Shown: positions 55,177-64,000 of the stretch, piece after piece
Layout: each line of letters opens with the position of its first letter
Numbering within the stretch: the first letter of the stretch is position 1
DNA from: Podocnemis expansa
Taxonomy: Eukaryota; Chordata; Testudines; Podocnemididae
Reading direction: 5' to 3'
Assembly (NCBI GenBank): GCA_007922195.1
Contig: ML682121.1
Coordinates: 1,578,017-1,642,016 of the forward strand
DNA length: 64,000 nt
The notes under the pieces: model-generated
Told to the model about the DNA's origin: nothing
The model's database searches: none
Seen by the model: the letters and a program-made list of their open reading frames with translations, nothing else
Translations under genes and position numbers: made by a program

Positions 55177-55868
55177 CTGCAACCACAGGGAGAGAGCAGA
55201 TCAATAACGGGAGAAACAGAAACTGGGGGGGGAGTTATCGACCAGGATGCAGGATCTCTTGCAAGGACGATGGGAAGTTTATTTCAGCCAAGAAGGCTGG
55301 AGGATGAGGGCAGAGGGAGCTGTACATCGCTAAGGGGAGGGACCCTTCCGCCAAAACCTCATCAAATTGTCCTGGGCCAAACCCTCCATCTCCCAGCCCA
55401 TGTGTCCTGTCCTTAACCCTGTGTTACGCTGGAGTCAGAAAGATCACTGTGCTATAGAAATAGCCGCTAGGGTAATATTTAGATCAGGGGTCTCAAACTC
55501 AAATCACCACAAGGGCCACGTGAGGACTAGTAGAGCGCCGCATGAGGATTAGGACGGTAGCCTGAGGGCCGCACCACCGAAACCTTTCCATACAAAGATG
55601 TTGCAAATATCGGTAACAATCGCGTCATTGTGGGTTGCAGGAAATAGCTTTAGGGGCCACATGGGGCCCACCGGTTGCGCGTTTGAGACCCCTGATTTAG
55701 ACGGACCCTTGCAGCCTCTGGTACCCTGAGTTTATCACGTCACCACTGCGTCTGAGCTCTCCTCGGGCCGCAGTGGGGACGGGTTCCCGGGTGGGAGACT
55801 TAGGACCATGCCCCTCCGGGCTCTGCTCCCCCGGCCACGCTGAGGGGCAGGGGGCTCTGGGCACCTAC
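55177..55868 (-). other. Locus E intron with a hAT-type MITE (55485-55694)
   Basis: The MITE has ends CAGGGGTCTCAAAC / GTTTGAGACCCCTG and flanks atttagat / atttagac. The rest parallels the D intron 27547-28354. Confidence 0.6.
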
Positions 55869-55926
55869 CAGCAGCTGGCGGTTTTGCCGCTTTTCTCAGA
55901 GGAGCCGGACGCTCATGCGGTGCCTC
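55869..55926 (-). pseudogene. Locus E second exon, TRIM-type leader relic
   Basis: 58 bp with intact splice signals (gcttcttccag; gctg|gtaggt). The frame EAPHERPAPLRKAAK matches D, but the length is not a multiple of three, and exon 1 of E ends in phase 1, which leads to TGA here. Confidence 0.55.
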
Positions 55927-56079
55927 CTGGAAGAAGCAGGAAAGGGGGTTACGCATTGCAACACACCTGCCCTGCTGATGCCAGAGCCGAGCTGGGGGGC
56001 CCTTAGACGTAATGCCCAGGGCTGGTTCAACCTAGCCGGGAAGATCTGAGCGGGGCTGGGGAAAGGGGACCAGGTTTGT

Positions 56080-56610
56080 CCCACACATCGCAGCCCCCCA
56101 GGCTGATGGGGCTGCCCAGCTCCCAGCATCCCCTGTGCCCCCCCAACCTCCACAAGCAACCCCAGACATTGCCCCCCAAGCTCCCCCACTCCAAAGGTGC
56201 AGGTCTGAAGATGCCCCCCAAAGCAAACACCCCCAAAGCCCAGCTCTGCCCCCCAAATGCCTCCCACCAGCACCCCCATCCTTCCCACCAGCTGCTCCTG
56301 CCCCAGCATCGTGTCCGCCCCACGCGTGTCTCCCGCAGCCCCGGACCCACCGCGCTGCCCCCAGCTCCCGGCCATGGCTCCGCTGCAAAATACAAAGGCT
56401 GGGGGGGGGGGGCAGGAAGAGGCGGATCCTACCCGGGCCTGGCCCGGCCCCCCGGGCCCCACAAGGGCTTCGTGACACGCGGGGACTCCAGGGCTGGAGC
56501 AGCCCCCCAGCCTGGGGGAGACCCCGGCCCCCAGCGCAGGCAGCGGGGCAGAGACCCACTGGAGAAGGGGGGTCACAGCTCAGTTTGCTCAATGAGATCC
56601 CACAGCAAAG
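56080..56610 (-). promoter_or_regulatory. GC-rich promoter and first exon of locus E
   Basis: Minus-strand ATG at 56375 (gagccATGGCC), then MAGSWGQR and a donor gcgcg|gtgggtcc after 56351. 'gggagacacgcgtggggcgg' follows, as at C. CpG-rich. A 10-base assembly gap begins just upstream at 56640. Confidence 0.5.
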
Positions 56611-56639
56611 CAAGGGGGCAGGATCGGGCCCAGCCCCCC

Positions 56640-56649
56640 NNNNNNNNNN
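56640..56649. other. Assembly gap (10 N)
   Basis: Ten N bases in a C/G-rich stretch. The true length is unknown, and any frame read through it is unreliable. Confidence 1.
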
Positions 56650-56884
56650 GGGCGCCCTCTGCAGCACCTGCCTCTCCCAGCCCCGGCTCCAGCTGGGCAT
56701 TGAGGCCAGGAAACCCACAGTGGCTCCTGCCTCTCCTGGCCCCGAAACCGGCCAGGGATCTGGGGCCAGGCTGGAGGCAGCAGGAGCCCGATGAATTATT
56801 GGACCTGGGCGCCAGAACGTGGCCAAGGGGGCGTAGCCGGGGCCTGTGCCCCGGGTCTTTTCCGGGGCCAGCCACGTTCCTGAT

Positions 56885-57180
56885 AGCAAGCTTTAACTAC
56901 CTGAAGGGGGTTCGAGGGAGGATGGAGCTAGGGGCTGTTCTCAGTGGGGGCAGGAAACAGAATTAGGAGCAATTGTCTCAAGTTGCAGTGGAGTAGGCCT
57001 AGGGTGGATATTGGGAAAATCTTTTTCACAAGGAGGATGGTGAAGCCCTGGAACAGGTTACCCAGGGAGCGGGTGGAAGCTCCAGGCTTTGAGATTTTAA
57101 GGCCCAGCTTAACAAAACCCTGGCTGGGATGATTTAGTTGGGTGGCTTCTGGATTGAGCGGGGGATTGGACATCACTCTG
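56885..57180 (+). mobile_element. CR1 LINE 3' fragment
   Basis: 'gagggaggatggagcta', 'aggagcaattgtctcaagttgcag', 'gatattgggaaaatctttttc', 'ccctggctgggatgatttagttggg'. Confidence 0.7.
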
Positions 57181-57900
57181 CATGCTCGTCTTTAATCGTA
57201 ATCCCGCGATTCCCAATAGCAATCTCCAGTTTCATACTAGTGGGCCCCTTCTTATGGCTAGGTCAGGGTCGGAGGACGCCCTGGCCATCTGTGATTGTCT
57301 GGGCAGTGGGGCTCCTCCTCTCACATTTCCCTCTGGCGCCTCTCCTCTCATTCCCTCTTTCTTCAGTGTCCTCCACACTCACATCTGCCTTTGTTCCACC
57401 CTCCTTCCCTCCAGCTCCCTGTCCCGATTCCCCTGCATCGCCTTGTCCCCACTCCAGCCATCCACGGCCCCCCTCCCCATCTTGTCCTGCCTCCCCATCC
57501 TGTCCTGCCTCGTTCATCCCTTCATCTCCTCCAGCCCCCCCACATCCCCCTCTTGACCAGTGCCACCCCACCACCTGCCCCTCCTCAGACCCCTTGAGGG
57601 TCTGGCTTCTAGGAATCCAGTTGGGAGCAGGCACCATGCCCTGCTCTGTAAAGGAAGGCGGCCTTGGGTGCCAGCCCCATAGCTCCTGTATTAATCCGGC
57701 TCTATTTCAGTTGGCTGACCCAGTACGGCTAAACGGATCTGGTCTGCATATCTGTGGGTGGGAAGGTCCATCCACCCACTAGTGGCCTCTGCAATGATCA
57801 CACCCCTGACACCCATCACCGACATACACCAGTAACGTGGGGAAACTGAGGCACACAGCCAGCACGCAAAAGAGGACCCTAGGAATATCTCCACTTCATC
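57181..57900. other. C/T-rich segment and outer flank
   Basis: 57300-57600 is a pyrimidine-rich low-complexity run whose open frames are not genes. 57730-57900 matches 50400-50580. Confidence 0.35.
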
Positions 57901-59016
57901 ACAGAACAGGGGAAATGGGCCACGTCTTTACCACAGGGATAGCTGTGACTTTACATCAAGCTCTCTAACACCATGGAAAATTCATGTGGAGTTGAGGGCC
58001 AGCTCATTTTACCTCAATAGTAAAGTGTATCTCTGTGTGTGCCCCAAAATGTAACACAACTGCTGTCAGCCATGCTGTGTGTTCAGCCATCTCTAGCTGT
58101 AAACTAAACAGCACAAAGTAAAAAATAATTGCAGCTCCCCCCCCCCCCCCGCGCACGGCCGGGCAGCGGCAGGTTGGCAGTTTCGCTAATATAATTTTTT
58201 CAGAAAATAAAGTTTCTGAACATTTAAACAGTCATGCTTGGTCTTAAATGGCCTGACACACAAGTTTTATTATTGTTATAACTGAAAATGCTTTACTAAT
58301 TCAAAATAGTTGGCTAAAATTAAAGAAATTGCTACCCCATAAGGAGGTTTTTGGTAACCCACTACGAGTTACATGTTTGGCTATCAAATGATGTTTTTAA
58401 ATAAAATACAGCTGGAACAATCTGAAAAAGATTTTTGCCCAAAGAAAAGCTAACACCCAAACGCTCCAAGTGCCGAATACAAGGAGAGCCCCGAAAGCCT
58501 GGCCGTTAATTCCTCCGAATCATTTTTAGCTTTGGTAAATACAAAGGTTTGGTTTAAAATGCTCCGCGCCTACTGTGGCACCACATTGAGGTTTGTGTGT
58601 CTGCTTAAAACATAACAGAAAAGTAATTTTTAGGAATAGCACTTTTCTTTGTGCTAATCATTTATCAGACAAAAATGTTGTGTCCCCATTAATCTATTCC
58701 TAACTCTGTCTCAAGAAGAACACAGTAGTTACCCTGCTTTGGCTTATAAAATCTCTGGGGACCATGATCTCCCACACCTGTTCTCATAGACGTTCCTGGT
58801 AGGAGGGACACATTGGAACAAAGGTGTAGATACAAAGGAGCACCTGTAAATGGTGAACTAGAAGGGAGAAAAGTGGGCAAGCTACCTGAGGGAGCAAAGA
58901 GACCATACACAGAAATGAACCACTTCAAAGAGGCTTTAAGCAGGAACTATCAAAACTGTTTTTTAAAAAGCAGCAAAAATTGTCAGCCCAAGGTGTAAGG
59001 TCTTTCCGATGTCCAC
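57901..59016 (-). other. Duplicated 3' flank of locus F
   Basis: Reverse-complement match to the E flank 50691-51769 in the same order, with a poly-C tract at about 58138-58150. Confidence 0.5.
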
Positions 59017-59261
59017 TTCTCTTGAAAAATCCTCTGATGATGCAAATCGGCTCTGAGTTCTGACCAACGTTTTTCCAGCGCTCAGCTCACCCAGTGTTTC
59101 TATGTGGTGTGGATCCTCTGATGTCTAGAAAGGTCTGAGCGCTGTGTGAAGTTTTTCCCACTCACTGCATCCATTAGGTCCGTCGTCCATGTGAAATTTC
59201 GGAAGTTTCTTAACTGATGAGCTGTCAGTGATCTCTTTCCTGCATATCCAGCCATATCCAT
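59017..59261 (-). pseudogene. Broken end of the locus F array
   Basis: After the stop at 59262 the remains of two fingers are readable in other frames ([28 protein letters not shown]), then a stop and the fossil finger. Confidence 0.6.
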
Positions 59262-60669
<1,408 letters not shown>

Positions 60670-62230
60670 CCTGTATCATATCCACTTGTTAATTCTCTCT
60701 CTTCCAAGCTGATAAATCCCTGTCTTTTTAATCTCTGCTCATATTGAAGCTGTTCCATATGTCCAATAATTTTTGTTGCCCTTTTCTGTACCTCTCCCAG
60801 TTCCAATGTATCTTTTGTGAGTTGTGGTGACTAGAACTAAACCCAGTATTCCAGCTGTGGGCATATCGTGGACTTATGGAGAATATGAGATTTTCTGTCT
60901 TCTGATATATCCCTTTCCTAATAATTGCTAACATATTGTCAGTCTTTTGACTGCCACTGCACAATGGGCAGATCTTTCCAGAGATCTAGCCACTGTGACT
61001 TCCTCTCCTACCTGAGCGGTCATCTTGTTCTCTGAGATCCCTTAGAAACTCCTCAGTCTGTTTGGATTGAACCATAATGGGTAATGTTCTATTGTCTGCA
61101 AATTGGCCACCTCTCTGTTCACCCCTTCTTCCAGATCATTTATGATTATGCTTAGGTGTCTCCATTCTGAAAATTGAATATTTATTCCTACCGCTTGTTT
61201 CATATCTTTGAACTAGTTACTGATACATGAGAGGTCCTTCCCGCTCATCCCATCCCTGTGTACTTTGCTTAAGAACCTTGGGTGAGGGATCTTGTCAAAA
61301 GGTTTTGGAAAATTTAAGTATACTCTTTCCACTGGATCATCCATGTCCACAGGCTTGCTGAGCCCCTCAAAGGGTATGTCTACACTGGAGGCTCAGCTAA
61401 GTTGACTTAACAAGGGCATCTTAAAGTCAACCTTCTTAAGTCGACTTAAAGTGTCCACATTTCAAACTCCTGTAGACTGCCCACATCCACACGAGCTGCT
61501 GCTAGGTGAACTTAGCACCTAACCTTATTAAGTTGACTTAAGCCAGAGTGGATGGGGCATAGCCCTTAAGTCAACTTAATAAGAGATGGTATTATTATTA
61601 AGTTGACTTAAGGAAGCACTTAAGTCAACTTACTAAGTTCCCAATGTGGACAGAGCTTTCCTTGGGTTGATTTAAGGATGGTTAAGCTGACCTAAGGCTC
61701 CAGTGTAGACATACCTAAAGGTTTCTAATAGGTTGGGAAGGAATGATTTCACTTTACAAAAGTCATGTTGGCTCCTCCCCACCCAATCTAGTACTGAAGT
61801 TAGCCTTACCAGCTTGTAATTGCCAGGATCGCCTCTGAAGCCTTTTTAAAAAAACTGGCATCACATTAGCTATTCTCCAGGCATCTAGTACAAAAGCTAA
61901 TTTAAATGACAGGTTACATACTCTAGTTAATACTTCTGCAATTTAATATTTGAGTTCCTTCAGAATTCATGAGTTGATCCTCTCTGCATCTGGTGACTTA
62001 TTACTGTTTAGAAGAGGTTTTGGAACAAATTCATAAATTAATGACACCTCAATCTCAGACGTTTGCTCAGATTTGTCATCTAAAAGGAATGGCTGAGATT
62101 CTGGAGTCTCCCTCACATCTTCTACAGTGAAGACCAATGCAAAGACTTCATTTACTTTCATTTTTTAGTTGTCCCTTGATCATCCAGTAGCCCCATTATT
62201 TGTTTAGCAAACTTTCGGCTTCTGATGTAC
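60670..62230 (-). mobile_element. CR1-like LINE with reverse-transcriptase remnants, split by a MITE
   Basis: Minus-strand frames show NKSPDAERINS and FDKIP-like RT motifs near 61967-62161 and 61290-61350. The 3' part (60760-60860) has 'ttgttgcccttttctgtacc' and 'gtattccagctgtggg'. It is interrupted at 61372-61715. Confidence 0.6.
61372..61715. mobile_element. MITE with GGTATGTCTACACTGG ends
   Basis: Perfect 15-16 bp inverted ends (ggtatgtctacactgg / ccagtgtagacatacc), many internal ttaagttgacttaa palindromes, about 344 bp. The split CR1 on both sides gives the insertion point. The target repeat may be AAA, which would fit the Harbinger class. Confidence 0.75.
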
Positions 62231-62307
62231 CTTAAAAAATTGGTCCCCCCCCCCCTTTTTTTGGCAAGTTGCTCTTCAAATTTTGAACTGATTTGATGAT
62301 TCCATCC

Positions 62308-62421
62308 CTGTGCAGTCACCTTCCAGGATCACTCTTTCCTCTGAATCTTGGAGATCCAAGACACACGGCTCCTTATTTTGTTCCAGAGGGGCAATCACAT
62401 CAGGTGTGGAAACTGGAAACT
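62308..62421 (-). CDS. Locus F KRAB-B exon
   Basis: 114 bp, acceptor ccctgtatag. Encodes EFPVSTPDVIAPLEQNKE... EERVILEGDCTG with no stop. The donor is cacag|ggatgg, GG in place of GT, so normal splicing is doubtful. Confidence 0.7.
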
Positions 62422-63618
62422 CTATACAGGGAAAGAAAATCAAAGGGATTCATGGGAGATTTCTCAGTGAACCTACTATTAGTTGAACCACAGCCCATTT
62501 TAAAGTAGCAAGATGTTGAGGCTTGATACCTAAACACTCAAATACGTAGAACGTTTGGTTGAAAGAGGGATTTAACTAACCCCATCACTGCTGGAAAACA
62601 TACAGCCTGACAATCATCAACCAAATGAGCCCAAAAAGAAAGAGACTGTAACTCCATGAGCTGGGAAGTTAAGATTGCAACTAACAAGGAAACCACTGCT
62701 TTTTTCTGACAAAGTGACATCCAAAGAAAAAGAGAGAGTCAGGTTAAGCTGGTAATAGTGAGCATGGGTTGGCTGGTTTGTGCAGCATTCACAGTAATAA
62801 AGGGGGGAATCTCACAACAGTATCTCAAGTGTCTTACGTGTCAGCAGAGCATATTTGGAGGAATTAGGAAATCTCACTAGACAGGTGTAATGGGCGGAAA
62901 TATGAAAATCCCCTGGGGTGGAGAGGAATGGGAAATTAATTCTATAATTCTGGAGAAAATTGGGACAGAGTGTGTTGGGAATAGGCACCTATACAGAATC
63001 ACTGAAACTGGAAGGGACCATGGAAAGGAGGTTATTGAGTCCAGTCCCCTGCACTCACGAAAGCACAGATTATTGGGGCTATCAATATAAAATTGGGACA
63101 TCTGGTCAGTCGACGAAGAAAGCACTTTTTTTTTTTGTCGGGGAAGGGGCATCTTGTGGGTGGGGGGCATGTGAGGACTGAGAAATGATGGCTGCGGTCA
63201 CAGTAGAGAGGGAAGAGGTGAGAGTAGGGGTGGGAGGCACACAGCAACCCAGAGAGAAGAGTAAAAAGGACAATATTTGAAAAGGAGTATATAAAATGAA
63301 GTGAAACTGATGAGCAATAAGAGTGGAGTTCAGCGTCTAAACAAGCGAGGGCTATGTAGAAACTTTATGCTGAAGGGAGGCGATCCTGGCGGTTCCATGT
63401 CTGGAAACTGTCCCCCTCGCTACCTCTTAAAGAAACCGGTCACCCTCTTTCCCAAGTGCCCCTTATTCTAGCCTCCAAACCTCTGTGACGGACGTGGAAC
63501 TTCTGTGTAATACTTTGAATAGCAGACGTTGACCTGACTATTGGGGGTGTTTATTTGGGTGATGTAAAACTGATCTCTTCATTTCCCTTTCTAAGAAACA
63601 AGGGAGAGGTGTCCTTAC
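62422..63618 (-). other. Locus F intron between KRAB exons
   Basis: Matches the corresponding C and D introns near 62500-62720. 62970-63060 is a short CR1 piece ('gaaactggaagggacca'). No other exon. Confidence 0.4.
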
Positions 63619-63732
63619 CCAGCGAGGTCATGGTCTTGTAGTTCTGCATGACGTCTCTGTGGAGGGCTCTCTGATGGGGTCCAGCAGAGCCTAGTCCTCC
63701 CCGATGGCCACCTCCTCAAAGGTCTCCAGCCC
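63619..63732 (-). pseudogene. Locus F KRAB-A exon, broken
   Basis: Acceptor ctctttcag and donor gctgg|gtaagg are kept, but the exon is 114 bp instead of 127. It starts GLETFEEVA, then 13 bases net are missing across VYFTKEEW, and the tryptophan codon is TAG. A KRAB-A box cannot be translated from it. Confidence 0.8.
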
Positions 63733-64000
63733 CTGAAAGAGGGTGAGTCCAACACTCAGTGCCTCCTGCCCCAGTCACAATTCATGGGAGGGCAGGGCCA
63801 ATACTGTAGACACATGGTCAGCAGAAACCCACCCCCCAGCCTGCTCAGAGCATCCAGGAGATAATAGGGTGAGGGGAGACAGAGGTAGCCCCTCAATCTT
63901 TCCCAATGCATAGCTGGACGGGTCTTCACTGTCATCACACTCCGACTTGCCACAGGCCGATACAGGAGATGGAGCCACCAGCAGGGTCCAGGGGGAGCCC
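63733..64000. other. Right edge of window, upstream of locus F KRAB-A
   Basis: Intron of locus F; any leader exons lie beyond the window. Confidence 0.35.

Noticed and set aside
56032..56966. Long frames on both strands around the N gap
   Set aside because: They read through unknown bases and CpG-rich promoter sequence and have no recognisable domain.
61967..62161. Small minus-strand gene (MKVNEVFAL...)
   Set aside because: It contains CR1-type reverse-transcriptase text (NKSPDAERINS) and is part of a broken LINE.

Overview
This is vertebrate nuclear DNA holding a C2H2 zinc-finger gene cluster. The organism is most likely a turtle, with a crocodilian as the main alternative. The basis is the mix of CR1-type LINEs, Penelope-like retroelement fragments, many short hAT-type elements with 8-bp target duplications, GGTATGTCTACACTGG-type MITEs and KRAB zinc-finger genes of the reptilian type ([18 protein letters not shown]). 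I worked by eye and ran no database search.

Six finger-array exons lie in two orientations. Locus A (1-1203, +, entering from the left), locus C (15.1-20.6 kb, +) and locus D (26.5-40.4 kb, +) read rightward. Array B (8.1-9.4 kb) and loci E (51.9-56.4 kb) and F (59.1-63.7 kb) read leftward. C, D, E and F share the same gene plan and similar introns and 3' flanks, so they are segmental duplicates. C, D and E start at a GC-rich first exon; D and E keep the coiled-coil exon block; C, D and F keep KRAB-A and KRAB-B exons; all end in one long finger exon. D is the best-preserved gene. Six of its exons join in one frame into about 795 residues: a short leader, a TRIM-family coiled coil, KRAB-A, KRAB-B and 16 fingers. 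C has intact KRAB and 10 fingers but has lost about 5.6 kb that contains the coiled-coil block. E keeps a frameshifted coiled coil and a 23-bp TRIM-type exon but no visible KRAB, and its array is frameshifted at the end. F has a broken KRAB-A, an altered splice donor after KRAB-B and a truncated array. B is a 12-finger exon with no partner exon that I could find.

KRAB zinc-finger proteins normally bind DNA through the fingers and recruit a co-repressor (classically TRIM28) through KRAB. The most unusual feature here is a TRIM-type coiled coil encoded upstream of KRAB in the same gene. Between the exons the DNA is mostly mobile elements, often nested: Penelope-like fragments carrying hammerhead-ribozyme-like palindromes, CR1 pieces on both strands, hAT-type and other MITEs, and a 136-bp tandem array at 25.3-26.1 kb. 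Orphan copies of the common 3' flank (24.4, 41.7 and 48.0 kb) suggest that more finger genes once existed here. A 10-N gap lies at 56640-56649.
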